Counted from the first letter of the stretch, positions 26,240 through 35,920 are shown. The stretch: DNA of 64,000 nucleotides from Saccharopolyspora erythraea NRRL 2338 (GCF_000062885.1 NC_009142.1:186001-250000), one strand, 5' to 3'. Notes: generated from the sequence alone by a model not told the origin. Made by a program: numbers and translations.

Positions 26240-27247
26240 ATGGCCGAGGCGATCAGTCACTCTGTCCGAGTTCCGGTGCCGCAACAACAAGCCGCGGAAG
26301 AGGGCAGCCCTTCGCTGGTCTCGTACGTGCTGCCGGTCTACAACGAGGTGGAGGGCATCCGCAGGTTCCACGAAGAGCTGACCGCGGTGGTCGCGACGCG
26401 GCCGGAGTTCCGCTACGAGTTCGTCTACGTCAACGACGGTTCGGTCGACGGTTCGCTGGGAATCCTGCGCGACCTCGCGAAAAACGATTCACGGGTGCAC
26501 GTCGTCGACTTCGCCCGCAACTTCGGGCACCAGATCGCGATCACCGCGGGCCTGGACCACGCGGCGGGGGACGCGGTGATCATCATGGACACCGACCTGC
26601 AGGACCCGCCGCGGGTCAGCCTGGAGCTGATCGACGCGTGGCTGTCCGGTGCCGAGATCGTCTCGGCCCGCAGGCGCACCCGGCAGGACAGCAGGTTCAA
26701 GCGGTTCACCGCGCACGGCTACTACCGGCTGCTGCGCCACTGCGCCGAGGTCGACATCCCGGTCGACACCGGCGACTTCCGGCTGCTCGACCGGCGGGCC
26801 GCCGAGGAGCTGCGCGGTTTCCGGGAACGCAGCCGCTTCATCCGCGGCATGGTCGCGTCGATGGGGTTCCAGCAGGCCGAGGTGCTCTTCGACCGCGACG
26901 AGCGCGTCGCCGGCGAGACGAAGTACCCGATGCGCAAGATGCTGCGGCTGGCGGCCGACGGCGTGACCAGCTTTTCGACGGTACCGCTGCGGCTCATAAC
27001 CAGGATAGGGTTCGTCAGCCTCGCGCTGGCGCTGCTGGGCATCGTCTACGCGGTGGCGCTGCGGGTCTTCCTGCCCGAGGTGACCGTCTCCGGGTGGACG
27101 ATGCTGATGGTCGCGATGCTCTTCCTGGGCGGGGTGCAGATGCTGTCGCTGGGGGTGATCGGCTCCTACGTCGGCCGCATCTACAACGAGGTCCAGCAGC
27201 GGCCGCTCTACATCGTCCGGAAAGTGATCCGGTATGACCAGGACTGA
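26240..27247 (+). CDS. GT2 polyprenyl-phosphate glycosyltransferase (GtrB/DPM1-like)
   Basis: A 335-residue enzyme that would transfer a sugar from a nucleotide donor to polyprenyl phosphate on the inner membrane face. The GT-A domain has VLPVYNE (30-36), NDGSVDGS (65-72) and DTDLQDPP (117-124, metal-binding DXD). Two C-terminal transmembrane helices follow, the GtrB/Pgf-type layout. ATG 26240 has GGGGAG upstream. The gene overlaps the GtrA gene by 14 nt and follows paralogue 2 by 2 nt, so synthesis of the lipid-linked donor and its use by the adjacent Emb-type proteins look linked. Confidence 0.88.
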   Translation: MAEAISHSVRVPVPQQQAAEEGSPSLVSYVLPVYNEVEGIRRFHEELTAVVATRPEFRYEFVYVNDGSVDGSLGILRDLAKNDSRVHVVDFARNFGHQIAITAGLDHAAGDAVIIMDTDLQDPPRVSLELIDAWLSGAEIVSARRRTRQDSRFKRFTAHGYYRLLRHCAEVDIPVDTGDFRLLDRRAAEELRGFRERSRFIRGMVASMGFQQAEVLFDRDERVAGETKYPMRKMLRLAADGVTSFSTVPLRLITRIGFVSLALALLGIVYAVALRVFLPEVTVSGWTMLMVAMLFLGGVQMLSLGVIGSYVGRIYNEVQQRPLYIVRKVIRYDQD

Positions 27248-27647
27248 CCCCGGAGCACCGGTGGTCCGCGAACGGCTGGTCAGCCGCTCGCTGGTCCTCT
27301 ACGCCCTGATCGGGTGCAGCGGTGTCCTGCTCGACTACGGGCTCTTCCTGCTGCTGTTCAACCTGGCCGGCCTGCACGAGCAACTGGCCAACGCGATCAG
27401 CACCACGGCGGGGATCACCAACAACTTCGTGTTGAACGCACTGCTGAACTTCCGCAAGCGCGACCGGATCCTGGTCCGGTTCCTGCGCTTCTACGCCGTG
27501 GGCGTGGCCGGGATCGGGCTGACGTTCGTGCTGCTGCAGGTGTTCTCCGGCTTCCTCGGCGTCGACCCGAACCTGGTGAAGGCCGGATCGCTGCCGCTGG
27601 TGCTGGTCTTCCAGTACACGATCAACCGGAAGTGGAGCTTCGGATGA
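27234..27647 (+). CDS. GtrA-family membrane protein (putative lipid-linked sugar flippase)
   Basis: A 137-residue protein with four transmembrane helices. The GtrA hallmarks are ALIGCSGVLLDYGLF and the C-terminal FQYTINRKWSF. GtrA proteins are thought to flip polyprenyl-phospho-sugars or to assist their transfer. It overlaps the GT2 gene by 14 nt and the FAD oxidoreductase gene by ATGA, indicating tight translational coupling. A second GtrA protein in the window (43404) belongs to the Rv3789-like branch. Confidence 0.85.
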   Translation: MTRTDPGAPVVRERLVSRSLVLYALIGCSGVLLDYGLFLLLFNLAGLHEQLANAISTTAGITNNFVLNALLNFRKRDRILVRFLRFYAVGVAGIGLTFVLLQVFSGFLGVDPNLVKAGSLPLVLVFQYTINRKWSFG

Positions 27648-28915
27648 GGTTGGGCATCGTCGGTGCGGGTGCGACCGGGCTGACCGCGGCGTTCGACGCG
27701 GTGAAGGCCGGGCACGAGGTCACCGTGCTGGAGGCGTCGGACGAGCTGGGCGGGCTGGCCGCCTCGATCGAGGTCGGCGGCAACTCGCTGGAGCGCTTCT
27801 ACCACCACAGCTTCAAGACCGACCGCGCGGTGATCGAGCTGGTGCACGAGCTGGGGCTCGGCTCGAAGCTGCGCTTCCACAAGCCCAGCATCGGCATCCA
27901 CCTCGACGGCCGGATGCACGACTTCGGCACGCCGCTGGAGATGCTGCGGTTCCCGGAGTTCTCGATGCTCGACCGGGCGCGCTTCGCCGCGTCGTCGGCG
28001 GCGCTGAAGCTGGTCCGCGACGGCGAGCGGTTCAACTCCGTGCGCGCGCTGGACTGGATGCGCCGCTGGGCGGGGCCGAGGGTGACCGAGACGATCTGGG
28101 AGCCGCTGCTGACCGGCAAGTTCGGTTCGCGCGCCGGGGAGATCTCGATGGCCTGGCTGTGGGCCCGCATCCACTACCGCACCTTCGAGCTCGGTTACGT
28201 GCACGGCGGTTTCGACCAGGTGTACCGGGCGCTGCTGGAGGCGGTGACCGACCGGGGCGGCAAGGTGGAGTTCGGCAAGCCGGTCTCGTCGATCCGCCAG
28301 CCCGGCACCGAGGTCGAGGTGCGAGCCGGCGACGACGGCAGCAGCTACACCTTCGACCACCTCATCGTCACGGTGCCGCAGCCGGTCTTCGCCAAGGCTG
28401 CGGGCACCGCCTCCGACGACGTGCTCTGGCGCAACCAGTACCTCGGCGCGACCTGCTTCATCCTCGAATGCGACCGCAGCCTGATCCCGTACTACTGGCT
28501 GAACATCAACGACCCGGCCTTCCCGTTCCTGGCGGTCGTCGAGCACACCAACATGGTCGACCCGGCCGAGTACGGCGGCAGGCACGTGGTGTACGTCGGC
28601 AACTACGTGCCGCGCGACGACTGGCGGTTCACGACCGAGCCGGAGGAGCTGCTCGAGGCCTACGTTCCCTGGCTGCGCAAGCTGAACCCCGGGTTCGACC
28701 TGTCGTGGGTGCGGGACTGGCACTTCTCGAAGGCGGGTTTCGCCCAGCCGGTCGTGACCCCGCAGTACCGGGCCCTGATCCCGCCGCACCGGACGTCGAT
28801 GCGCAACGTCACGCTGGCGACCATGTCGCAGATCTACCCGCAGGACCGCGGTCAGAGCTACGCGATCCAGATGGCCCACGACGTCGTGCGCAGCCTCGGA
28901 CTCGACCGCCCGTAG
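27644..28915 (+). CDS. FAD-dependent amine-oxidase/UGM-like oxidoreductase
   Basis: A 423-residue flavoprotein. The N-terminal dinucleotide-binding motif GAGATG (residues 7-12) and EASDELGGLAAS match the NAD(P)/FAD-dependent amine oxidase and protoporphyrinogen-oxidase-like group, which is structurally related to UDP-galactopyranose mutase. WEPLLTGKFG and the C-terminal MSQIYPQDRGQSYAIQMA close the fold. The substrate is unknown. Because it overlaps gtrA by ATGA and follows a polyprenyl-sugar synthase, I infer that it oxidises or isomerises a sugar at the nucleotide or lipid-linked stage. It is convergent with GPP34 with a 9-nt gap. Confidence 0.75.
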   Translation: MRLGIVGAGATGLTAAFDAVKAGHEVTVLEASDELGGLAASIEVGGNSLERFYHHSFKTDRAVIELVHELGLGSKLRFHKPSIGIHLDGRMHDFGTPLEMLRFPEFSMLDRARFAASSAALKLVRDGERFNSVRALDWMRRWAGPRVTETIWEPLLTGKFGSRAGEISMAWLWARIHYRTFELGYVHGGFDQVYRALLEAVTDRGGKVEFGKPVSSIRQPGTEVEVRAGDDGSSYTFDHLIVTVPQPVFAKAAGTASDDVLWRNQYLGATCFILECDRSLIPYYWLNINDPAFPFLAVVEHTNMVDPAEYGGRHVVYVGNYVPRDDWRFTTEPEELLEAYVPWLRKLNPGFDLSWVRDWHFSKAGFAQPVVTPQYRALIPPHRTSMRNVTLATMSQIYPQDRGQSYAIQMAHDVVRSLGLDRP

Positions 28916-28924
28916 CAACGTCGT

Positions 28925-29677
28925 TCAGTCTCCGCCTCCGCCTCCGCCGCCGTCGCCTCCACCGTCACCGCCGTCGCCTCCGCCGCCGTCGCTTCCGGAC
29001 CTCGTCGGCACGGCGGAGGCGAGCGCGAAGCTGGTGTCCCGCATCGCCTCTGGCCGGAAGGTCACCACGCCGATCCCGCGCCGCGGGTTCATCCGCCGGG
29101 GGAAGGCCCGGTCGCTGATGCCCAGCTCGCCGTGCAGCCCGACCGCGGCCACGAGGTCGGACAGGAACAGCAGACGTGCGTCGAGCGCGCGCCGGCCGGC
29201 GGTGGGGGCGCGCAGCTCCGCGATCAGCGCGTCGCGCACCGCGGTGTCGGGGCGGTGGCGTTCCCGGGCGATGAAGCGGGTCAGTCCCGTGGCGGGTTCG
29301 ACGCGAAGCAGGCCGCGGTGGGCGAGCGCGGCGCGGTGGCGGGGCAACGCGTCGTGGTGCCGTCGGACCCACTTGTAGTCCAGCGGTATCGGACCCGCTT
29401 CGCGCCGCTGCAACAGCTCGGCCAGGAGGTGGTCCGCCCACCAGAGGCCGGTGCGCTCGGCGGCGAGCAGCTCGATCACGGCGTGCTCGAACCGGAAGAA
29501 GCGCAAGCCCGGCAGGGCGGATTCCTCGAACCGGACCAGCAGCCTCCCGCGCAGAGCGAGCTCGCCCAGTTCGGCCACCGCGCAGGCGGCCGCGACCCGG
29601 GTGGACTCGCGCAGCTTCCCCGATTCGCGGTGCGCGAGCAGGAGCAACTCCTCGGGCAGCGTCAAGGCGCGCGACAT
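28925..29677 (-). CDS. GPP34-family protein
   Basis: A 250-residue protein with the GPP34 (Golgi phosphoprotein 3-like) pattern: LTLPEELLLLAHRESGK at the start, the acidic and aromatic middle, and RLLFLSDLVAAVGL. Eukaryotic GOLPH3 binds phosphatidylinositol-4-phosphate; the actinobacterial role is not known. The C-terminus is an unusual Gly/Asp low-complexity tail of about 25 residues, encoded by CCTCCG-type repeats at 28929-29000. It is divergent from the second GT87 gene. I see no evidence that it belongs to the wall pathway beyond position. Confidence 0.85.
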   Translation of the reverse strand: MSRALTLPEELLLLAHRESGKLRESTRVAAACAVAELGELALRGRLLVRFEESALPGLRFFRFEHAVIELLAAERTGLWWADHLLAELLQRREAGPIPLDYKWVRRHHDALPRHRAALAHRGLLRVEPATGLTRFIARERHRPDTAVRDALIAELRAPTAGRRALDARLLFLSDLVAAVGLHGELGISDRAFPRRMNPRRGIGVVTFRPEAMRDTSFALASAVPTRSGSDGGGGDGGDGGGDGGGGGGGD

Positions 29678-29809
29678 GCGCCCAGCGTGCCCGGACTACT
29701 TCTGCGGCAGTACCGCTGATCGCGGTCCGGCGATCCGGACGCCGATGCGCGAGGTGTGCGTCGTGTACGCACCGTGCTGAAAACGCCACGAACGGGGGTC
29801 GCTGGTCCG

Positions 29810-29815
29810 TAGGCT
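29810..29815 (+). promoter_or_regulatory. -10 element TAGGCT, leaderless promoter
   Basis: TAGGCT ends 6 nt before ATG 29822, the GT87 start. Confidence 0.5.
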
Positions 29816-29821
29816 GGCGCG

Positions 29822-31024
29822 ATGGTCAGCGAAGCTCCGCCGCGCCATCCGCCGGCGCTGCCCGAACGGCTCCGCCGGGTGGCCGACGGCAGGCTGCGGC
29901 TGGTCCTGGTGGTGTCCGCGCCGGCGCTCGCCGGCTGCCTGGGGACGCTGGTCTCGGTGTACTCGTTCTGGGGCGACTTCGAGGTCTACCGGTGGGGCGT
30001 GCACACCTGGCTCGCGGGCGGCGACTTCATCAACACCAGGGCGCCGGTCCGCAACCCCGACCCGCTGCCGTGGGTCTACCCGCCGTTCGCGCTGCTGCCG
30101 CTGGCGCCCTTCGCCCTGGTGCCCTCGGCGGTCGGCCTCGGCATGCTCGACGCCGTCGACGTGCTGGCCCTCGGCGCGACGATCTACCTGGTCACCCGCC
30201 ACGCGTGGCCCGCGGCGGGGCCGCGCGGAGCGCTGGCGGTGGCGGCGACCGGACTTCCGCTGTCGTTCGTCCTAGAGCCCGTGCACGCCTGCTTCGGCCA
30301 GGGGCAGGTCAACATCGCGCTGATGGGCCTGGTCGCGCTCGACTGCCTGGCCCGCGAGCCGCGCTGGCCGCGCGGTCTGCTGGTCGGCATCGCCGCCGCC
30401 ATCAAGCTCACCCCGGCCGCGTTCCTGCTGTTATTCCTGCTGCGCAAGGACTTCCGCGCCGCTCTCAGCGCCGTGGCAACCGCGGCGCTGTGCACCGCGA
30501 TCGGCTTCGCCGTCGACTTCACGGCGTCGGTCGACTACTGGTTCCGCCGCGGACCGGCCGCCGACGTCGCCGGACACGCGCTGAACAGCAACCAGTCGGT
30601 GCTGGGTGCGCTTGCGCGCTTCGACCTGCCGCCTTCCGCCCAGAACGCCGCATGGGCCGTGCTGTGCCTCGGAATCCTCGTGCTGACCGCCCGCATCCTG
30701 CCCCGGGTGAGCGCCCCGGCCGCGTTCGTCACCGTCGGGCTGTTCGCCGTGCTCGTCTCACCGACGTCCTGGTCGAACCACTGGGTGTGGGTCGTGCCCG
30801 GCCTGTTGCTGCTGGGCGGCAACGCGATCCGGCGCCGTCACGGCCTTCTGCCGGTGGCCGTGACGGCGCTGATCGCCGTCACGGCCCCGTGGCACTTCCT
30901 GCCCGGCGTCGGGGGAGCCGAGCTGTCCTGGACGCCGGTGCAGCACGTGGTCGGCAACACCTACGTGCTGACCGCCGTCGTCGCGCTGGTGTGGACCGCG
31001 CTGGTCACCAGGGCTGGTCGATGA
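29822..31024 (+). CDS. GT87 (DUF2029) mannosyltransferase-like membrane protein, second copy
   Basis: A 400-residue polytopic GT-C protein. Hallmarks are the early acidic loop DFEVYRWGVHTW, WPRGLLVGIAAAIKLTP, LLFLLRKDFRAA and LVSPTSWSNHWVW. These are near-identical in placement to the GT87 protein at 4310. The donor is expected to be polyprenyl-phospho-mannose and the reaction extracytoplasmic. The last 20 nt overlap the 3' end of the convergent LGFP gene. The ATG fits a leaderless start, with TAGGCT 6 nt upstream. Confidence 0.82.
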   Translation: MVSEAPPRHPPALPERLRRVADGRLRLVLVVSAPALAGCLGTLVSVYSFWGDFEVYRWGVHTWLAGGDFINTRAPVRNPDPLPWVYPPFALLPLAPFALVPSAVGLGMLDAVDVLALGATIYLVTRHAWPAAGPRGALAVAATGLPLSFVLEPVHACFGQGQVNIALMGLVALDCLAREPRWPRGLLVGIAAAIKLTPAAFLLLFLLRKDFRAALSAVATAALCTAIGFAVDFTASVDYWFRRGPAADVAGHALNSNQSVLGALARFDLPPSAQNAAWAVLCLGILVLTARILPRVSAPAAFVTVGLFAVLVSPTSWSNHWVWVVPGLLLLGGNAIRRRHGLLPVAVTALIAVTAPWHFLPGVGGAELSWTPVQHVVGNTYVLTAVVALVWTALVTRAGR

Positions 31025-31964
31025 CTGCCCCGGTGCTCTGGTCGAGCGCGATGTAGCCGCCCTCGAAGTCGACCTGCGTGCGGCCGTCGCCGACCTCGTA
31101 CGGGTTCGACGTCGGGTACCCCAGGTAGGACAGCTCGCGCCGAAGCTCGTGCCAGCGCTGCATGATCGCCCCGGTCACGAAGTGCGCGCCGCTGCCCGGG
31201 TGCCAGTACGCCGCGGCGGGCGGGTTGTCCTTGCCGGTGAACTCGTTCTGCCTGCCCAGGCCGTCCAGCGTCGTCAGCTCGTCGCTGCTGGGGTAGCCGA
31301 AGCCGTTCTCCCAGCCGTTGGCCGCCCACAGGTCGCGGATCGCGCCCTGGACCGAGTGCGCACCGGTCGCCTTCGTCCAGTACACCGACGCGCCCGCGCC
31401 GTCCCCGCCGACGAAGTGGTTGTAGACCCCGACGCCGTCAGGAGTTCCGGCCGTCGAGGAGGTCGGATACCCCAGGCGGCCGGCTTCCCAGCCCTTGTCC
31501 GACCAGAACTTGCGGATCGTCCCGGCCACCGTCTGCGCCCCGGTCGACGGGCTCCAGTACACCGAGGCGTCGCGGGTGAAGTGGTTGTAGCGGCCGACGC
31601 CGTCGGGGGTCGCGACCTCGTCGGTGGTCGGCACACCCAGCACGCGGTGCGCACCGGAGCGGACGAACCGCTGCGCGATGTCGCCGTGCAGCTCGTGCAC
31701 CCCGGTGGCCGGGGAGTGGTACAGCCAGCCGTTCTGGAAGTGCTGGTAGGAGATGTCGCCTTCGACGTACTCGGTGTCGACCGGGTTGCCGAGCAGCTCC
31801 CGCAGCCCGGCTTCGGTCCAGTACCGGAGCTCGATCGGCGTGAACGCCTGCGGGTCGGCCTGCACCGGCGTGGCCTCGCCGGACGCGGCGGTGGCGGGCA
31901 AGGAGGATGCGAGTGAGAGCGCGGCGCACGCTGCGATCGCCGCGGCAAGCCGTTTCCTGTTCAA
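31005..31964 (-). CDS. Secreted LGFP-repeat protein
   Basis: A 319-residue exported protein. The signal peptide covers residues 1-27 (LNRKRLAAAIAACAALS, cut near ATAA). The mature part is a string of about five LGFP repeats of roughly 50 residues, each with a W, a G-x-LG-x-P core and a Y-W-S/T-P/K-x-T/S-G-A-H segment (for example LGVPTTDEV and LGYPTSSTA). In corynebacteria LGFP repeats are linked to anchoring in the arabinogalactan wall, which fits this locus. The start is TTG 31964 with GAAAGGGG upstream. It lies downstream of Emb paralogue 3 on the same strand but is separated from it by hairpins. Confidence 0.85.
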   Translation of the reverse strand: MNRKRLAAAIAACAALSLASSLPATAASGEATPVQADPQAFTPIELRYWTEAGLRELLGNPVDTEYVEGDISYQHFQNGWLYHSPATGVHELHGDIAQRFVRSGAHRVLGVPTTDEVATPDGVGRYNHFTRDASVYWSPSTGAQTVAGTIRKFWSDKGWEAGRLGYPTSSTAGTPDGVGVYNHFVGGDGAGASVYWTKATGAHSVQGAIRDLWAANGWENGFGYPSSDELTTLDGLGRQNEFTGKDNPPAAAYWHPGSGAHFVTGAIMQRWHELRRELSYLGYPTSNPYEVGDGRTQVDFEGGYIALDQSTGAVIDQPW

Positions 31965-32125
31965 ATCCGATCCCCTTTCATGGCCCCGAATTGGGCTGCC
32001 ATGTACACGTGGTGCCGTGGTGGTCGGTTGCCCGTCGGCGAGCGCGTCCCCCGGTTCGCCCATCGCCGGACCCGTGAGTCTTCGAGCGCGCTGTGGCAAC
32101 CCAGAAGGTTCAAGCGCCAGAGGTG

Positions 32126-32191
32126 GGCCGGGACGGCGAGACCCCACTCCCGCCGTCCCGGCCGCGTCGGTGACCGGACCGGCCGGTCACC
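32126..32191 (-). terminator. Two hairpins after Emb paralogue 3
   Basis: A 13-bp perfect stem pairs 32126-32138 with 32151-32163. A second 9-bp stem (32169-32177 with 32183-32191) overlaps the stop codon of the gene. They probably end its transcript before the LGFP gene. There is no T-tract. Confidence 0.6.
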
Positions 32192-35186
32192 GGGCTTCGC
32201 TGTCCGATTCGGACTGCTGAGTGCCCGCGTTGCGCTCGATGTCGGGGTAGTCGTTGTCGGCCAGCGTCGGGAACCGCTCCAGGCTCGACCGGATCTCGGT
32301 CGGAACCCGCAGGTCGTACTGGCCGACCGGATGCAGGTAGCGGATGACGAAGACGTTGCCCCACGGCGCCCGCGGCGGGCCGCCCGGCAGCTCGGCGTGC
32401 AGCCTGGTCTGCACCCACTCCCGGGTCGTGCCCACCCAGGCGCCGCCCCACTCGAGGTTGCTGATGTTGTCCAGCCACTCCGGCGGCAGGCCCTCGTCCG
32501 CGGTCAGCCGCACGACCGGGGTGTCGGTGATGCCGTCGCGGATGCCGACCTGGTCCACGCATGGCCACAGCGGCGCGTTGATGTGGTTGGCCAGCACCGC
32601 CCTGCCCCGCGTCAGCTCGGTGACCGGCCGGTCGTCGGTCAGCTTGGGCTCGGCCACCGCCAGCCACGTCCGGGCACCGGTGACCTGGTCGACCACCACC
32701 GCGCGCAGCGCGCTCGCACCGGCCGGCACCTCCACCGAGAGCTGCTGCCACTCGCGGAGCGCCGAGCGGCGCAGCTCGGGGTGCAGGGTCTCGGTGACGA
32801 CCCCGGCCGGCGTCGCGAACTCGACCTCGAGGACCTGGCCGTCGAGCCGTCCCGCCACCGGGACGGTCACGTGCGGGGCGGGCTCGGCGATCGGGTACCA
32901 GCCGGTGGCCAGGCGCCCCGTGCCGGTGCTGCTGCCGTCCGGCCGCTCGTCGTGCCAGATCGTCGTCGGCTCCTCCCACGGCGAGGTCGGCAGCGGCGGT
33001 GCGGTGGTGGCGAAGTCCCCGCTCAGCTCGGCCTCACCCGGCGGACCGAGCCGTCCGGCGGGCAGTTGCACCCGCACGTCGCTGGCCAGCCCGCACCCGC
33101 CGGCCATCGCCTGCACGCCGGACCGCGCGACCGTCCAGCCCGGAGCCTGCCCGATCGGCGCGACCACGAACAGCGCCAGCATCAGCAGCACCGCGCCGAA
33201 CGACGCGGCACCCAGCACCGCGCGGTCCGGACCGACGCGCACCACCTGGCCGTGGCGCCGCCGCCACCTCGCCCACAACCACGCCGCGACCGCGACCCCG
33301 ACCCAGATCAGCGGATTTCGCAGGTAGAGCGGCCCGATGTGCGGTTCGAGGTTGTTGGTCATCGAGTCCAGGTTCAGGTGCTCGCCGAACCGCTGGCCCG
33401 CATCGGTGAAGGGCATCCACCGGTTGTCTCCGGCGAAGCTCAGCGAGACCGCACCCACCAGCAGCAGGACGCTGGCGCCGGTGACGACGAGTCCCGCGCG
33501 CCGGGGCAGCGGCGAGCGCAGCAGCACGGCCGCGAGCAGCACGGTCGGCGCGGCGGCGACGGCGTGGAAGTGGTTGACCCACTTGGTCGGGCTCAGCGCG
33601 ATCAGCACCAGCGCCACCGAGGTCGTGATGACCGAGACCAGCGTGAGCCTGCGGATCGGGTCCCGGCCCATGCCGCCGCGCCCGCTGGCGATCGCGACCA
33701 CCACGACGACCGCCAGCGTCAGCAGCACCGGCAGCCGCCGCGCCCATCCCGCGGTGTTGAGCAAAGTGTTGTAGTGCTGGAACTCCTCGTACCAGGAGAA
33801 CGACAGGTAGTACCACTGGTGGACTCGGGTGGCCTCCACGACGTCGGCGAGCGTGGCGTCGGCGAAGCCCACCGGGACGACGACCGTCGCCGAAGCCGCC
33901 GCCAGCAGCACCGCGGCGACGCGCGCCGCCCACGGCTGCGCCCGCAGCCACTGGACCAGCCACGGCAGGCAGAGCAGCAGCGGAGCGACCGCGACGACGC
34001 CGGAAGGCGACGCGGTCACGGCGAGCGCCGCGCACACCGTCGCGACGGCGAGCGCGCCGATGGACTGCCGCAGCACCGCCGCCTCGGCGAACACCAGCGT
34101 GGCCGCCGCGCACATCACGATCACCGGCTCCGGCCGCAGCGTGGTGCCGTAGGGCAGGTACCAGAGCAGGTGGGCGGCCAGCAGCGCCCACGGCACCGCG
34201 CGCAGCGTCGCGGCGCGGCCGAGCAGCGTCGCCAGCAGCACCCGCAGGAACATCCACGTCACCAGGCCGCAGACGGTCGGCACCACGCGCATCCACCACA
34301 GCGACCAGCCACCGAGCTCGCCCCACACCTGCAACAGGTACTGGCTGAGCACGAAGGGGTTCTCGGTGACGTTGAACATGTAGACGAAGTTGCCCATGTA
34401 GCCGTTCTCACCGGCGTTGCGGGCCATCATCATGTACCAGCCGTCGTCCATGTTGGACGGACCGAGGAAGATCCAGGCCACCGAGACCAGCAGGACCACC
34501 GCGTCGGCCGCGCCGAACCTGGGGAACCGCATGCCGGGCCCGGTGCCGCGCCAGACCCGCCAGGCGAGCACGAGCAGCGCGAACAGGCTCAGCCCGTGCG
34601 CGATCAGCAGCACGGTCTTCAACGCGGTCGGGGTGGACTCGTAGCGGGCGTCCGGATGCAGTTGCACGGCCAGCCCGCCGGTGTCGGCGGCCTGCGTGGA
34701 CAGCTCCGAAACCTGGGGCGGTAACAAGTCGGCGCGGTGCAGCAGCAGCACGCCGTCGCGGTCGATGCGGACCCCGCCCGCGTCGGCGCGCACGTGGTAG
34801 ACGCAGGACGTTCGCAGCGAGTCGACGAGCACTTCCTGGCCGTCGACCCAGAACCGGGCGGTGCCCGACCGCGCGGTCACGTTCATCCCCGGTCCGTCCG
34901 CGGGGTGGGTGTTGAGTGCGGCCCCGCCGTCGGCACCGACGGAGTTGAGGGCCTGGCAGGGAATCGTCGCGTCGATGTCGAGCGGCCGGTACGGGGAGAG
35001 CGGGAGCACCGTGGAGGTGGGGGCCGAACCCGCCTTCGGCCAGTTCACCACCGGCGCGTCGGCCCGGACCGGTGAGAGCACCGCCAGCACGCCGAAGACC
35101 AGGGTGAGGCAGGCGAGGCCTGCCAGCGTCCAGTGGCGGCGGCGTATCCGGGTCTGGCCATCATCCGATGGCGGAACGGCTCCCAT
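32187..35186 (-). CDS. Emb-type arabinosyltransferase, divergent paralogue 3
   Basis: A 999-residue GT53-like membrane protein: one N-terminal helix, a soluble domain (about 45-190), a multi-helix core and a C-terminal carbohydrate-binding region. The catalytic loop is MDDGW (DDG retained). NFVYMFNVTENPF replaces the usual NYFRWF-type segment, and ALSPTKWVNHFHAVAA is the Emb signature with Asn in place of the first His. It is the shortest of the four Emb-type proteins here. No clear ribosome site precedes ATG 35186. It is a candidate for a specialised terminal or branching arabinosyl transfer, which is not provable from sequence. Confidence 0.82.
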   Translation of the reverse strand: MGAVPPSDDGQTRIRRRHWTLAGLACLTLVFGVLAVLSPVRADAPVVNWPKAGSAPTSTVLPLSPYRPLDIDATIPCQALNSVGADGGAALNTHPADGPGMNVTARSGTARFWVDGQEVLVDSLRTSCVYHVRADAGGVRIDRDGVLLLHRADLLPPQVSELSTQAADTGGLAVQLHPDARYESTPTALKTVLLIAHGLSLFALLVLAWRVWRGTGPGMRFPRFGAADAVVLLVSVAWIFLGPSNMDDGWYMMMARNAGENGYMGNFVYMFNVTENPFVLSQYLLQVWGELGGWSLWWMRVVPTVCGLVTWMFLRVLLATLLGRAATLRAVPWALLAAHLLWYLPYGTTLRPEPVIVMCAAATLVFAEAAVLRQSIGALAVATVCAALAVTASPSGVVAVAPLLLCLPWLVQWLRAQPWAARVAAVLLAAASATVVVPVGFADATLADVVEATRVHQWYYLSFSWYEEFQHYNTLLNTAGWARRLPVLLTLAVVVVVAIASGRGGMGRDPIRRLTLVSVITTSVALVLIALSPTKWVNHFHAVAAAPTVLLAAVLLRSPLPRRAGLVVTGASVLLLVGAVSLSFAGDNRWMPFTDAGQRFGEHLNLDSMTNNLEPHIGPLYLRNPLIWVGVAVAAWLWARWRRRHGQVVRVGPDRAVLGAASFGAVLLMLALFVVAPIGQAPGWTVARSGVQAMAGGCGLASDVRVQLPAGRLGPPGEAELSGDFATTAPPLPTSPWEEPTTIWHDERPDGSSTGTGRLATGWYPIAEPAPHVTVPVAGRLDGQVLEVEFATPAGVVTETLHPELRRSALREWQQLSVEVPAGASALRAVVVDQVTGARTWLAVAEPKLTDDRPVTELTRGRAVLANHINAPLWPCVDQVGIRDGITDTPVVRLTADEGLPPEWLDNISNLEWGGAWVGTTREWVQTRLHAELPGGPPRAPWGNVFVIRYLHPVGQYDLRVPTEIRSSLERFPTLADNDYPDIERNAGTQQSESDSEAR

Positions 35187-35316
35187 GCTTCATAGATCTG
35201 CGATGGGGGTGAACAGGTTTACCGTTCCAGCGTCTCGAAAGGATCACGATTGCTTCCGCCCGTGGTCAGGCCGGGAGTTCCGCGGCGAGGCCCCGCCGCG
35301 GAACTCCCGGGACCGG

Positions 35317-35733
<417 letters not shown>

Positions 35734-35798
35734 GATTGGCCCCTTTCGGTCGGGCGGCCCGCCGCTGCGGCGAACCTGCCGGATGCCGTTCGCCAGCG

Positions 35799-35823
35799 AA
35801 GGTAGCGCGCAATTCAATTGTGC
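35799..35823 (-). promoter_or_regulatory. ohr promoter and OhrR operator
   Basis: A near-perfect 17-bp palindrome (GCGCAATTCAATTGTGC, 35807-35823) lies directly upstream of a -10 TACCTT on the minus strand (35804-35799). OhrR bound there would block ohr transcription. Confidence 0.7.
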
Positions 35824-35920
35824 ACAACCAAAGTGGGTTTCATCACTGTGTTCCCCTCTGAATGCCCGTGACCTGCAAAGATTGCGCACGGTTGAGTTGA
35901 GCGCCACCGAAACCGGGTGG

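Noticed and set aside
27644-28915. Second UDP-galactopyranose mutase.
   Set aside because: The FAD fold is related but the glf signature segments ([14 protein letters not shown]) are missing; called an amine-oxidase-like oxidoreductase instead.
32344-33327. Plus-strand open frame inside emb paralogue 3.
   Set aside because: Ser/Thr/Pro-rich shadow of a real membrane protein gene, with no ribosome site.
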